A stretch of DNA of 64,000 nt from Lagopus muta. Lineage: Eukaryota; Chordata; Aves; Galliformes; Phasianidae. The translations under genes and the position numbers were made by a program. The stretch covers positions 26,325,001-26,389,000 of the forward strand of contig NC_064437.1 of assembly GCF_023343835.1 (NCBI RefSeq). Direction: 5' to 3'. How positions within the stretch are numbered: the first letter of the stretch is position 1; the number at the start of each line of letters is the position of its first letter. Below the pieces are notes generated by a model. It saw only the letters and a list, made by a program, of their open reading frames with translations. It was not told where the DNA came from and did no database searches. This document shows, piece by piece, positions 10,801 to 23,802 of the stretch.

Positions 10801-13800
10801 GGGCTGTTCCTGTGAATGTGAAAGATAAAAATAAGCTAGGTTAAACTGGCTTGTTGGAATGAGCTGCTAAGTTAGATGAGAGGTTGCAATTCAGGCTGCC
10901 CTTCCTGTTTGTGAGTCATTCCTATTTAATTGTGTGAAGAGGCCTCCTGTGGAATTAATTAAAAGGGGATCTTAGTAGTACTTCAAGAACCTTGCAGTTT
11001 GGTCAACTGTAACTTTACTCTCCCTTCTTTAACCTCCTTAAAGATGGAAGCCTGGACACTGTGACTAATTCGTAGGAGATGCATACAACAAGCAGAAAGA
11101 GAATGTTGTGGCGTAAAGTGAGCATTAGTTGGACTTCAGTTGCCTGCATTAATCCAGACTGCTTTATGGGACCGCTTTGTTGCCAGCTGCTATTGAATTC
11201 TACGGGAGAGCTTGAGCCATCAGGGCTGTCTTCTGAACTTGATAATGCCTGTGCATATTATTAACCTCTTGTCTACGTGCTCTGTTGCATTGTGACTGTT
11301 ACCTGAAGGTGTTACTTCTGTGATGCCTTTGTATGCTACTGAGCTTCTGCGTGTTGTACTTTGCAGAGAGCCGTTTTCTGACTTGAGGATGGCTCACTTT
11401 GTATTTTCCTGTGTTCTTCTCTTCTGAATCATCTATTCTGTTTGCCAGGTTTAAGGGCATGTTTGTGTTAAGGATCTGAATAACGAGTTTCACGTTGATA
11501 ACTGTGGCTTAAAAAAATGGTACTGTGGGCAAAGTGCAGCAGGAAGGCACAGTTAAGTCGCTACTGTTCAAATTAAGGACTTGTTTTGTAAAAAGTCACC
11601 TTTAGTTGTCTGCTTGAATTCTGACAGTAGTGTTTCTGTTTTGGCCTTGTGCTTTGAGAGCTGCTGATAAGGGCTGACTTAGATGAGAACAGGAGAACTC
11701 CCTTTTTCTCAATTATTACCAGAGTTGTTGAGGCTAACCTTCTCCCCGAGCACTGTAATTATGGCAGAGAAGCTTCCAGAAGAGGAGGAATATGTGGCAG
11801 ATTTGTACATGTCCTCATGCTATGTTTTGTTTTCTTTCTGCAGTATTTGCAAAAAGGAACAGAGAAAAATAGAGCTATTAAAATGACATAAGAACCAGCA
11901 AGGCACTATCAGGCTTTCTTAGCATGTATTCCTGTACCAGACATATCAGAAATGAGTAGGATTATTCTACACTACGCATCAAAGTCTCTGCATTACAGTT
12001 CATAGAAATTAAATATTTCCACCCCTGTATTTTGGTGTCTGAGGATTTACGTGGGTTCAGCAAACGGCAGCCTGCAGTTAGCTTTTCTGGTCGGTTCCTT
12101 TCCCGGTGGAACTTCTCAGTCAAATGTTTCTAACAAAACTGCGCACCAGGACTGGGTGGGGATGTATCTGGGTGTGCTCCTGAGGAGGAATTACATGATC
12201 ACAGCCATCTATATGCGGGTTTCTGGATTCACTAGCCCAATTTAGAATAGAGTAACTTGATCTCTGTCAAGCTGAAGCCTGGGTATGATTTAGATGATTT
12301 CCAGGCATACCTGGAAGAAGGCTGCCACAGCAATACATGGTAGGTGAGCTAAGCACTTCGGCATTCTGGACATAATGGTGTGGCTGTCATGTTAGCACTG
12401 TGTGACAAGAATGGGGTGTGGTGGCAGAGTTGCTCACTGAGCTTTGAAACTATCCCAGGTGTAGCTTCTCTTACGTAAAATCTGAGTTAAAACCACATTC
12501 CATTGTGTCTTCCCCTGAATAATACATGAATTCACCTGCTAAATAAAAATGGGAGCTGGCTGTTCCCCTCACCCTGCCCCAGGAAAGAGAGGAAAAACCG
12601 TGGACCTTCATCTGGCAGCTTGTGTGACAGTAACTGGGAGCCTTCAGGAGGGGAAGTAGGCAGCAGCAATGCCTCACTGACAAGTTCTGAACCAACATGA
12701 ATGAATTAGTGTAGATTTTGAGGAGTGGGAATAAAATCAACCGTGTTGCTGTGATGAGCTGGTTTGACTGCTGTCTTTGTAGAATGAAAATCAACAGTAA
12801 GCCTGTGGAAATCCAGTGACTGAAGTATGCTAATAAATACACTGAAATGTTTTGGTCCTAGCAGACTTTGTGTGTTAAAGCAATTCCCAGCCCAAGTGTA
12901 AGAGCTTCATAGGACTGTTAGAGGCTCAAACAGTGGGCTGACAGCAGTCAGTGTTAGAAGCTCTTGATGGGCTGCAACCACTTCAGGAAGAAGATTCTTA
13001 GCAGGAACCAAAACGCCCAGTTGAATTACAGACTAAAGAGCTACTTCGATTTTCTTTCAGAATCAGGTTCATTAACAGAAGTTTCCTCTTTGCTTTTAAA
13101 AAATATACAACTTCAGCAGCCATGAAGAGTTCTATACTTAATAGTATACTTCTGTACTAGAATTGGGGCAGCAGAATGTGTGAGATGGAGTGTCCTGAGT
13201 ATTTCTTATTTTCTTTCTAGTTGTTGGTGCTGCTAAAATGTGGTTATAGTGTGTTTTTGGAGATGAACTAATCTTGTAGTACTTAACAGTGGTATCAACT
13301 GAGAATGAGAGAATTATTTTCTGTGAACTGCTCCACTTGCATCAGTTCTGTGCTAAGTAAGCAGTAAATTAGAGACCTTTCTTCTAAAAGAAGTGTGTGT
13401 CTGTAGCAGAACTGCATTTACAAGACTGGCGTAGTGAAAACCATCAAGTTGGCAATGGAATTTTAATAGGTAACTTCATGGGATTATGTTTTGCCCTTTC
13501 ACTTGGATTATTTTCAAGTTATGTAACTTTAAACCTTTAAGACTGGGTTTATAATTCAGAACCCTTATACGCCACATACTCTTTTGCTCCCATCTGAATT
13601 CAGGCTCTTGCCAAAGGTAGTTGTACCTCTCATCATTACTGATAGGAGGATGCCTGGGATGTTGGAAGGTGTTTTATTTTTTCTTCTTTATTCAAGGCTG
13701 TCTTGCATGGTTTGGTGTACTTAAATCAAAAAATATCAAGTAGTGTTCTTTTTTTGTGGTTTAGCTCTGAAATGTCAGTCGTTGGATAGGAGTAAGCAGT

Positions 13801-16572
13801 TAATGGAAATGCTGAGACTTAAGCCTGCTTGTTTCCACTCGCCAGAACCACGCAAGTATTGTTTTTAATAATCTTAAAGCTGCAAAGAAGAGGCACTATT
13901 TATAAATCTGGAAGGTGAGACTAACAGCAAAGCAAAAATAAGAAATAAATGTGAGGTTTTGTTTAATAATTGCAAGTTAGGTGAAATACCACATTCAGAA
14001 GTTGTAGCTTGCTCCAGGCTATTTCTGGCCCCTGGGACTGCTCTTTTTAGCAATACTACAAATTGAATCACTAGGTGCCAGTAGCATAAGGCAGATCAGG
14101 CTCAATTACACTGTGAGTCAGAAGTACCTGAATGAACCTGCTTTTCAGCAAAGGTGGTGTGACTCTCCTGCTGCTATTTGAAGTCTTTCAAGCTGTGTGT
14201 GCGTGGTAATTTAAAACTACTTGGAAATGTTGAGCAGGTTTGTCTGTGTTGCACAGTGTTTAACTTTTTTATAACGAAACTGTGCTCAGGCATGGAGAAA
14301 ACCTTTGGAACAGTTTGTTTGACTCTTTTATTGTTGTCTTTTATTTTTTTTCTTAATCCAACAGTTGCAACAGAGCTGTAACTCTCCAGGCTCCCTGCCA
14401 TTACTGCAAGGAGCTGCTGCTTAACCTTGGATGACACCAGAGCCCCAGTGTAGACTGAGTGGTTAATGAGATGCAATTGCAGCCTGTGTCACGGAAACAA
14501 GCACAATACTCATCTGTGAAACTTACATTCTTTATCTGAATATTCCCCCTGTTATTATCAGTGAAGCTACTGCAATGGTTGCCAGAAGGGGGTATCTGGC
14601 TGAGTTTGGTCTCAGTGACCTCTTTTTCTGTTAGTTACTGGAACATTCACATGATTGCTTTTACCTTCCTAAAGGAAGAATTCCATTAATTGTGTTCATT
14701 TGAGTTCTGTGTTCCCTTTCGCCTCTTTTCATCATGCCAGACTGCTATTCTCAGTGCTGGGATTTAGTACAGTTTAAATATATAGGTAAAAAAAGCTAGT
14801 ACTTTAGAAACAGGTCTCATTACATAAGACACACTTTTAAAGTCTGTTGCCCTTGCCCTTATGCAATAAGCTGCTCGTGAAGATGCTTCTGAAAACTTCA
14901 TAAAACTGCACTGATGCAAAATGTGGCTTGCAGTTGGCCCCCTTCTCCCTTCTTCTTTCCTTTATGTTTCCGGGACTTCTTGACCAGTCAGCTAAACTGG
15001 AGCAGCTTTGGAGTCTATAAGGAGCTGACATGGGATGGAAAGGGATTTGGTTTTATCAGAACAAGGTCCCTGGTATAGATGAGACAGATGTGTCGGGTGT
15101 AGAGCTGGGACATGGGAGGGATGTAAGAATGCTGGGCCGTGGTGCTGCTGCCTTGCTGTGATGTGGTTCTGATTTGCCCCAGCATAAGCTGTATATGAAA
15201 CTGCACTGAAAACACCGAAGAGCCTTAATTAGTATATTTAATTATCTGTCTTCTTTGATTGTGGAGTTAAAATGTAAGTCTGGGTGATTCAGTCCTCACA
15301 GGGATAAGATGGTTAGCCCTTTTTAGCTTGTGAGCAGCACAGATAATTATCTGGTGTCTTAGTGGAGATAAAGTTCTGTTGCTGCAGTGCTAGACCTTAA
15401 CTGGAGAATCCCATTTGTAGGCTGAGGTTGTGATTTGGTCTTTGTTTACAGTGTGGGTATTTCCAGTCAGCAGCTTCTAACAGTACTCCTTTCAGCTCTT
15501 GACGTGGCAAATGAAGGGAGGCTTGAGCTGCAAGCAGGGAGAAAAATGGGGGAAATTCAGATTACACTCCATTGGCATCTCCTCGGTGTGCCAGCATTAC
15601 TTCTTGGAAGCAGTGGCTATGGTTGTGGTGTCATAGTAAGCAAAGCAGTGTTTGGACAACTGTTCTCAAACCTGCATCTCTTTTCAAAGTTGATGCACCA
15701 TCCAGTGTTATGCTAATGCAGAAGCGATAGGCGTTGTTGACTGAAAAAGTGCAGGAGAAGAGCAGTTGAAATCCTGAAGCTGATGTAGTTTAATACTTCT
15801 GTCTCAGAAGTATTAGGTAGAGGAGGGTGTAACACACAGTAGAATTATGAGGTTCAGTGAGTAAAAAAAACAAAACCAAACCAAACAACCTATTTAGGAA
15901 TTCCTGTTATGGTGAAAAGCATGCCAGTGCACTAGGTGCTCCATTGCCCTTTGAAATAAAATCACAGTAGTCTAGAGTTTGTTTTGTATACAGCAGAAAA
16001 TAGGAGATCTCTTCTTTTGATTGTAAAAACAACTCTTGGATAAAAACATGGGCAGGTATGCAGTGCTTCCATAGGTTTCTGTTTTTTAAAAATTCATAAC
16101 TTTGTTTTACTTGATGCTTTTATTAAAAGCTCTTTTTGATGTTTAAATGCACTCTTCCAAATTAAACGGTGTTTGGAGGTAAATACAGTAACCAAAGGTT
16201 TATTAGAGACTCCTGTTATGTAAACAGTTATTAACGTAAGGCTGTTTGCTATCTGCTTTTAAAATGGGGGCAGTACCTACTGAATGAGGAGAAAAACCAG
16301 CTCCAAGTTAAAGGGACTGGAAGGGGTAAAAAAGCTCAGGAGGAACTCCTGACTCCAAATTTTCAAATGGATACTTAACATCCTTGTTTCTTGAAGCCCT
16401 GCAAGGTACTGGGAGCTGTAGTGGTGATGAGTTTCTGGTTCCTCACCCCTTACCTTTGTTTACTTTTCAGTTACAGAACACCTATAGTAGTAGTCAGGTC
16501 ACTGCAGGTTTTCCTGCATAGAAAAGAGTGATGCAAATTTCATGATTTTGATCTCTGATACATTCTCTCACA

Positions 16573-17020
16573 GCATCACAGAATGGCCTGGGTTAGAAGG
16601 GACCTCAAGGATGATGAATCTCCAAACTCCTCCAACCTGCCACAGGCAGGGCCACCAACCTCCACATTCAATACCAGCCCCATCCAACCTGGCCTTGAAC
16701 ACCTCCAGAGATGGACGGGGCATCCACAGCCTCTCTGGGCAGCTGTTCCAGCACCTCACCACTCTCATAGCAAACAACCTCCCCCTGACATCCAACCTAA
16801 ATCTTCCTTCCCTCATCTTCAAGCCATTTCCCTTTGTCCTGCAGTTATCTACATTTTCAATGAGTTGACTCCCCTCCTGTTTGTAGGCTCCCTTTAGGTA
16901 CTGAAAGCTGCAATGAGGTCACCCCACAGCCTTCTTTTCTCCAGGCTGAACAAGCCCAGCTCCCTCAGCCTGTCTTTGTAGGGAGGTGCTCCAGTTCCCT
17001 GATCCCTGTTCTTTGAGCTG
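16573..17020 (-). mobile_element. CR1 LINE 3' fragment, about 450 bp (minus orientation)
   Basis: This is the reverse complement of the last part of a CR1 element. It starts with ATCACAGAATGGCCTGGGTT, then GGGACCTCAAGGATGATGAA, and continues through the conserved blocks ending in CAGGCTGAACAAGCCCAG and CTCCCTCAGCCTGTC. The minus-strand translation shows the typical CR1 carboxy terminus, with an ARLDGA motif and an ILEVPSNP-like motif, so it derives from the end of the reverse-transcriptase ORF. It is 5'-truncated and lacks the catalytic domain. Confidence 0.93.
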
Positions 17021-18689
17021 TGCCCATGCAACTGAAGTATTCACCACCTGTAGCTTACTACCTACTTCCAATCTCTGTCTCTTGAGTTTCCTGCTGCTTA
17101 CATTACTTTTCAGGTGAGGTGTTTGTGAGCTCACACAATCTGGTTTGTTGCCCTGTTTCAGTTAAGATGATATATTTGTGTAGTTGCTGTCCAGCCGTAT
17201 TTCTGCACATTTGTGTTTATTAAAAGGTTGCATTTATATATAGAAGTAGATGTTAATGTGTATGTTCTGCAATGTAGGCTATTGTGTAAGTTCTGCAAAA
17301 TATCATAGGGGAGAACAGTCCTCCTGGATGCAGAAACTTTGCCTTCTGTTTCAGTCTCCTGGGATAGATAAGGAATTGTCCTTACTTTCCTTCCCCATGA
17401 CTTACAGAAGTCTCAGGCTCAGTAGTGTCACAGTGTTGTTGGCTGGGGGCACATGAATTGCTTCGGCATTAGCTCTTGGGAGCAGGTTAGTGTTTGCCAT
17501 TCTTTTATTGGTGTGTTGAGATGGCAGCTCATCAAACATGGCTCTGCTTCTGGGTGTAGAAGTGTTTGGTTGCCGTTGCTTCTGGAGAGCAGAGTTGGTG
17601 GCTCTTGATATGTTGTGACCAGTTGAACCTGTGTGCATTCTGAAAGCTATATAAGCTGATATTTCAAGTGCTTTTTGCTGTTGATCTGATTGATTCTTTC
17701 CTTAATTTATTTTTTAAGTCCTGGTTTAATCGTTGTGCTGCTGGAGATAGTCATCTGCGTTGAAATATGCAAGAAGTCTTAATTTGAAGGGAGCGTGTTC
17801 TGGACCTGCTTGTCTGCTCTTAATTCCCTAGCTTTAATCATCTGTGGGTTTGAGGTTCCTTATGATTGGTAGGAAATTTTTCCTAGGTAATAGGCCATGA
17901 AACCATTTGCTGTGAAGGGTTGGTCGCTTCCCCTTTCTTTTAAATGAGCTGTAAGAGATGTCTGATACCACCCAGAAGTTACAAAGGTAGGCACGTGTGG
18001 CATCCCTGACAGTGCACTGCTGGGGCTACATCCAGGGTTGTGCTGTGGGGCAGGGTGAGCAGGACCTCCTTTCCATGCACACTGCCTTTCATTGCTCTTG
18101 TCCTGATGGAATGAGACTGGTGAAAGAGGACAAGGAGTCGAGAAGATGATTTGTTAGGTTTCATTCCTTTTGTGTTTTGTTTTTTCTCCTGTGGAAAACA
18201 GAGTGAACAACTCTGTTGAAGTTTTATAGTCCATAGGAAGACATCTTCCTTGCCTCACAGGATGTGTGAAGTGTAAATCATTGCAAATTAGTTTTAGGTT
18301 CTCTGTCGGAGAGGTACTTGAAGAGAGATGTGATATTCCTCCACCCTTCTCCCTTGTGCTGTGACAAGCCAGGAAATTGCACAAGTATAATGTCTTGACC
18401 TTAAACAGCCCCATTTTCCCAAGGAACTTTACAGATGACCAAATAAGATAATTTTGAATGAAAGCCTTCATTGTTCAGCTGTATTACTGAGGCTAAGAGA
18501 AAGCAAACCTTGAGTCTGGTTTAACTGAGCTTCAGTGCTTTTGGTGCAGAATTTTGATGGTGTTGATAATTTGCTATTACTATTTTTTCTAAGAGGCTTT
18601 ACGTCACTGGAGCCTGTTGGTTTTTCTGTGGGTTGGAAAGAATAGGAAGGTGTTACACACAGGCTTCTGGGATTTGAGCGGGGTGGGAA

Positions 18690-18903
18690 TCCCTGCCTTG
18701 TGTTGCTGAGGGCTGCGCTGGGAGCGGGCAGGCTGGGCATGCGTGCAGCAGGGCAGGAATGAGGAAGCGAGGAGCTTGGCGTCACTCGAGGGTGTGCAGC
18801 AGAGTTTCAGAGAGCAAAGACTAGAGGGGGGAGAGCTCAGCCTGTCGGAAATACTCTTCTGGGTTATTGTTTTAGTGGTGTTCATGGAGCTCCCCAGGCA
18901 GAG
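18690..18903 (+). other. Candidate alternative first exon in intron 1
   Basis: A locally GC- and CpG-richer patch contains a GCATGCGTGC element (NRF1-like half-sites) and GCGTCAC (CRE-half-like). It ends with a good splice donor, CAGAG|GTAAGC, at 18904. The arrangement would fit a minor internal promoter with a non-coding first exon splicing to exon 2. Nothing in the sequence proves that it is transcribed. Confidence 0.2.
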
Positions 18904-19981
18904 GTAAGCAGCTTTTTCTTCTGCCTTCTATTCCCTGCTCAGGCATGGGCTGTCTCTTTCTCCATTTTTTTTTTTCCCTCTTATTTCCCCAGAGGCTTTT
19001 CTGTGGAACTAGATACAGAGAATGCTGGCCAGTGTTTGTCCTGTTGTGCAGCCTGTCTGGGTGGCTGTGTGTGCTGTTAGTGTGTGTCGCTTCAGTGTGC
19101 TTTTGGGGAACTGCCTTGTCTGTATAAACAACTGGTTACTTGTGGCTGGTCGGCATTTCCCAGGGGTCAGCTTGTCAGCTTTTCCCTAAGATGAGATTCA
19201 GGACTTGTTGAAGCGTTAGGTGCTGTGCTTCCCTTCAGGAAAGAAAAGAAATACATTTCTGCACTCTCAGAAATGCTGTTTATTACGTGCTGCGTTGGAA
19301 TGGGAGAAATACTTAAATATGTCTTGTGAGGCGTTGGTGAGTCTTGGGGTGTTTGTGTGGCAGTTGCTGGGTAGGGCTGTGCTGTATGCATCTGTTTCCT
19401 CTTATCAGATAGATGGTTCGGTGTTATCTATTCCCTTCATTTAGGTTGATTTGTTTTTCACCTAGAGCTTCAGAGGTTTATTAATGTATCACAGAACCAG
19501 CCCTGTGCCTTTGGCCAGGTTGCTCTTTCTCAGAATTGTTTTATTACTGCCGAGCAGTAAGAGTCTTTGAAAGAATTAATCAAGCGGTGTATGCTTTATT
19601 AGATTAAACTATAGATCAGCCAAGAGCTGTATTTGCTTGAGCAGATCAGTTGGCACAGCTATGTTTGTTTTGGCAGCGAGGAGCTGCTTTTGCATTAAGC
19701 TTTGCACTAAATAGGCTTACTTGTACGTTCAGTGGTGCAGGGAGTTCTGCTTGTTTTATTTCTGAGACTCGGCAGAAATAATACAGCTTCAGGACCGAAA
19801 GAAAAGCAGGCAAGAAAAGTTACCATTATCCACAATTTCGATCTGCAAACGTCCCAGAGCTCACACTGCCAGGGTAGGAAAGCTTAGAGAAGTGCCATAA
19901 AGAGAGAGGTGGGAATGGAGGAGCAGGTAGTGCTCTTGGTGATGCATATCCTGAAAGGGCAGGAGGGGTGCTGTAGGGTGC

Positions 19982-20046
19982 TGAGTCATCTGCCTCCAGC
20001 TGACAAGCTGCGATTGTTGCGGGCTGTGCGTGACGCAGCGCACGTG
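19982..20046. promoter_or_regulatory. Candidate intronic enhancer motif cluster
   Basis: Within 65 bp there is an AP-1 site (TGAGTCA, 19982-19988), a near-palindromic CREB/ATF-like TGCGTGACGCA (about 20027-20037), and a perfect E-box CACGTG (20041-20046), in an otherwise CpG-poor intron. The clustering of three palindromic activator sites is suggestive only. Confidence 0.25.
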
Positions 20047-20123
20047 ATGGGCTGTGTGCTGGGGCTGTGTTTTCTCATCTTTTCTTCTGGCATGTCCTTA
20101 TTTTCCTCAGTCATGCTTAAAGA

Positions 20124-20157
20124 AGTGTGTGTGTTTGTGTGTAGGTGTGTGTGTATG
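20124..20157. repeat. GT-rich microsatellite
   Basis: Imperfect GTGT repeat interrupted by TTT and AG; no other structure. Confidence 0.85.
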
Positions 20158-22640
20158 TAATACTGGGAGTTAAAGCAGGAAAGAGAATGGAAGGGATGAG
20201 TTAAAAAGTCAGAATGTTATGGGGAGAGGCTTTTTTTTATATGGGTTTGTCTTCCTAAATGGCTGCAGTCTGGGTTTTGCTCGTGAGGTTTCGTACCTCC
20301 AGCGTGACTCTGGAGGGGTGATTAAAGCTGTCTCATTTCTGTTGTTTTATTGTAGCTTGTGTTTGCTCGTGTGCTTGTTCTATCGAGTTAGAGAGTACTT
20401 TTCCTGTTATTTTCAAGGTTGTAGCAGGTCGTAAAGCTTGCAAGAAGACATCTCTTACCTCACCTCACTGCTTACTGACACACCATCTGCCTGTGGTGCT
20501 TCTGGGTGGGATTTAAGTTGTATTTCAGTGTGTGACTCTGCTTGGTGCTGAGGATGAGGACCCAGCAGTGAGACCAAAGCTGTGTACATGGGCAGCTGTG
20601 GAAGGCTTAGCTCAGGGCCAGCCTGCATACGCACAGCTCAGAGTTGTCAGCCCCTGCGATGGCATTCCCACTGTATGTGGCACTGGAGTTAGCTCTATGC
20701 TGAGCAGCAGGGAGATTTATTAGCAGAGCAGGGCTTGTTGCTCACACAGCTATTCCTTTCCTCTGTGGGGAAAGGTTGGCTGTCTCAAGCCAGTTAGCCA
20801 TCTGTTTCAGCAGTTAGACCATGCAAAAGTAGGTGGTTTCCTGAGGTTTCTCCCAGCCGTACTTTCTATTGTCAGTGCTACCAGTGGCCTCTAGCATTTA
20901 GGCACCAGTATGGGGCTGTGGGTGCTTGCAGCCAGGGGCTGGAGGGCAGCCTGTCATGGGGAGAGCTGCAGCCTGGTGCCCCGGAGTTGTTGCATTTCCA
21001 CTGCTGGGGCTGTATGTGTGTGAAGGCCATTCTAGCCCGGCTGGCCAGTACATGCAAGGACTGTTCTGTGTGCTGTGCTTAGCTGTGAGCTTTGCCTCCT
21101 TTGTTATCCAGCCCTTCAAAACCCTTCCCAGACTAGAAAGCAAAAACTTATCCTAATGTTAAGACTGTAAATAAATGATCTATTTTGTTACGCTGGTTTT
21201 CTTGAGTGGCCAGAGGCATGGGTATGAACAACATCTCTGTTTATTTTTTAAATTAATTAACTCTTGTGTTAAAGTGTGTCAACTCATTTTCTCCAGTTGA
21301 GAAAGTGGGATAGCGAAGCCTGTATGTCCATGCCTACCTTTGTGCATTGGCAGTGTGGTTTCACATAAGCATCTGGTTTTAGATTTTCTCAGTTAGTAAA
21401 AAATTGCTCTTTTTGTTAATGCTTGGATTAACATAGTGGTTAATAATCAGTGTTTCACATAGGCTGTTCAAATCATTTCTGAATTGGAGAGGAGACTGGG
21501 AGGCTGTTGGTGGATCTTTTAATAGCAGCATGATGGAAAGGAAGCAGTGTGATTCAGCTGTTAAGCTGTGAGCACCGAGTGGTATTTCACAACACGGCAG
21601 TACTTGCACTAGATTTATGAAGCCGTGTGCTGCTCTTTGCAGAAAGGTCTTGTGATATTTCAAGGTAATACCTACTGCAGGTTCTAATGGGATATGGAAT
21701 ACCTAGGTGCTCATACAGCTGCAGTGCCTATTCCTCAGTGCCGTCTGACTGGGCAGTGCTGATTTCCTTGTGGTTCCTTGTTGGCTGCCTAGCAGACTAC
21801 AATATATGGCATTGTGCATCTGTTGATGATAGATGTAATTATTTTTCATTAGCTGTAGAACCAGGCTTTAGATACACTGTTGAAACATGGCTAAAAGCTT
21901 AACTTGTAACTGTTCATTGTTTGCCCTGGCAAAATGATGTTAAGCGTGAACCGCATTGTGCTAAATTCTGGAACAAAGGCCTCAGGCTTTTCAGTCTCTG
22001 TTTTGGCATCAGATTTTTGTTGCCATTTCAAAATGCTTTGATTCTAAACTGCACAAGTTCTTACTTGAAGTTTCTTTCTGCCTTTGAGTTGTGTGTTTGT
22101 TTTTTAAGGTAAGATTTGTTCAGAGGTTGCTAGGTTTGCTTCTATTTAAACAAATAATAGCAAGCAAGTGCTCACACCTTAGTATGGAACCTAAACCAAT
22201 GACTTGTAGAGAAGTGATTGGTTTAGAAAAATCTGTTCAGTAGTAGTTCAGTGTGACCTGAGTTGCTTTCTGCTGCCTTCACTGATGAAAGAAAGCAAGC
22301 CAGGCATCAGAATGTTTTTTTTTTTTCATTACCAATTTTGCTTCTGGTAATGATTCTTTTCATATAACCTCCTCTCACATTTGCTCTTTCATATTTCCCA
22401 TCGCACACATGATGTAGCTCTGCTTTTATGGCAATTAATGGTATAGATCAAGGCTAGAAAAGGGTATTTGAGAAATAGTTCCGGCTCTTACAGCTGACAG
22501 TGACTTCTGTAAATTCTTGTTGTGGTTGACAGACTGAGGGCAAGCTGTCAGTGCAGAATTGCACTCAGTAATGCATGGGGATTCCCAGGGCATGGGAGGT
22601 GTGCCCAGGTAGGTCCATGTGGGATAATGTAGCTCCATGT

Positions 22641-22775
22641 AGAATCATAGGATGGTTTGAATTGGAATGGAGCTCTAAGAATATCTAGTTCCAACACCGT
22701 GCTATAGGCAGGGACACCTCCCACCAAACCAGGTTGCTCACAGCCCCATCCAGCCTGGCCCCAAACGCTTCCATG
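22641..22775 (-). mobile_element. CR1 LINE 3' fragment (minus orientation)
   Basis: It begins with AGAATCATAGGATGGTTTGA and continues with a diverged GGAGCTCTAAGAATATCTAG block, then AGGCAGGGACACCTCCCACC and CCCCATCCAGCCTGGCCCC. This is the reverse complement of a CR1 3' end. The minus-strand translation retains an ARLDGA-type motif. It is 5'-truncated and decayed. Confidence 0.9.
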
Positions 22776-23436
22776 GGGGCATATAGATCAGCTGCAGTCT
22801 GGTGGTGTTGCAGCAGTTGTAAATGCCTGGCACTGTGTGTGACTGCATTGTGTGCTGGTGGTGTCTGACCGTAACCCTGAGCCATACATCCATCTTCTGA
22901 GGCTGTGGCATCTCAGGTGCTTTCACAGAGTCATCATGTGCCAATCCAGAGCTTCTGAGCTTGGGAGGAAGCTGGCTTGTGATTCAGCTTTTGGGTGAAA
23001 TTACTGAAACTTCTAGTGAATACTTGAAAAAAAAAAAAAGTTTTGGTGGAATCAATACAGCAGCACTTTGAAAGCTGTCTTGTTTTGATTCAGATCTAGT
23101 TAATGCTAATTGAATCATTTGTAAAGAAAAACGTAAAAATTTGAAAGGTAATTAATCCAGCCTTACATCTTTCGTAAGATAACTATCTTGATTTGTTTGG
23201 TTTTTTGTTTTGTTTTTTTTTTTTTAAGATGAATAAGAGCAGGAAGGTTTAAGTGTCTTTTCCAGTGCCAGAAAATAGCTGAAATTAAAACAAGTCATGA
23301 CTGAATCCTCTGTTTAACATCAGAACTGCCCTCCTAGTTCAGCTCTACCTCTACATGTGGTATTCACGTAGCACAGAGGATTTCAGATGCCTGTTCCGGT
23401 AGAGAATGCTAATTTTCTGTTTCTGTTTTCTTCCAG

Positions 23437-23571
23437 GTTATGTTTCACACTATGTGCTGACTGTCTGTACTTACAGAAGATATTTAAAAGCAAACAGACT
23501 TTTTTTTCAAAGATTTTGATTCCAGTGGAATCTGCTTTAGATTTTTGTCTTGTCAATTAACTCCTGAAACA
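23437..23571 (+). other. RC3H1: RC3H1 exon 2, 5'UTR part
   Basis: The exon follows a good polypyrimidine tract and TTCCAG acceptor (AG 23435-23436). An alternative acceptor at 23475-23476 would shorten it by 40 nt and remove the short upstream ORF. An in-frame TAA at 23485-23487 precedes the Roquin start, so the N terminus cannot extend upstream in this exon. Confidence 0.7.
23440..23460 (+). CDS. Upstream ORF 2 (6 codons) in exon 2 leader
   Basis: An ATG four bases into exon 2 opens a six-codon frame (MFHTMC, stop TGA 23458-23460), about 110 nt before the Roquin start codon. It exists only if the 23436 acceptor is used. A short leader ORF at this spacing would allow reinitiation and could modulate translation. 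Confidence 0.3.
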   Translation: MFHTMC

Positions 23572-23802
23572 ATGCCTGTACAAGCTCCACAGTGGACGGA
23601 TTTTCTCTCCTGTCCAATTTGCACACAGACTTTTGACGAAACAATTCGGAAGCCCATCAGCTTGGGTTGTGGCCACACTGTCTGCAAGATGTGCCTCAAC
23701 AAGCTCCACCGTAAGGCGTGCCCTTTTGACCAGACCACTATCAACACAGATATTGAACTTCTTCCTGTGAACTCAGCCTTGCTGCAGCTCGTGGGTGCTC
23801 AG
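23572..23802 (+). CDS. RC3H1: RC3H1 coding exon 2 (aa 1-77): RING finger
   Basis: This exon encodes the whole C3HC3D-type RING. Pairs C14/C17 (CPIC), C33/H35 (CGH), C38/C41 (CKMC) and C50/D53 (CPFD) are all intact. It ends in LVGAQ at a phase-0 junction with donor CAG|GTAACA. RING fingers of this family confer E3 ubiquitin-ligase potential; the aspartate as last ligand is typical of Roquins. Confidence 0.97.

Larger units (their letters stand above)
4829..23436 (+). other. RC3H1: RC3H1 intron 1 (18.6 kb)
   Basis: The intron runs from the GTGAGT donor at 4829 to the TTTTCTTCCAG acceptor ending at 23436. An alternative acceptor, TACTTACAG, lies 40 bp further on (ending 23476). The intron holds two CR1 fragments (16573-17020 and 22641-22775), a GT-rich tract near 20124, poly-T near 23208, a GC-richer patch at 18690-18903, and a cluster of CRE/E-box-like motifs near 20030. 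All open frames here are short and look non-coding. Confidence 0.8.

Noticed and set aside
23545-23571. Nine-codon N-terminal extension of Roquin starting at TTG
   Set aside because: It is a non-ATG start with no support. The ATG at 23572 has a good context and reproduces the mammalian N terminus.
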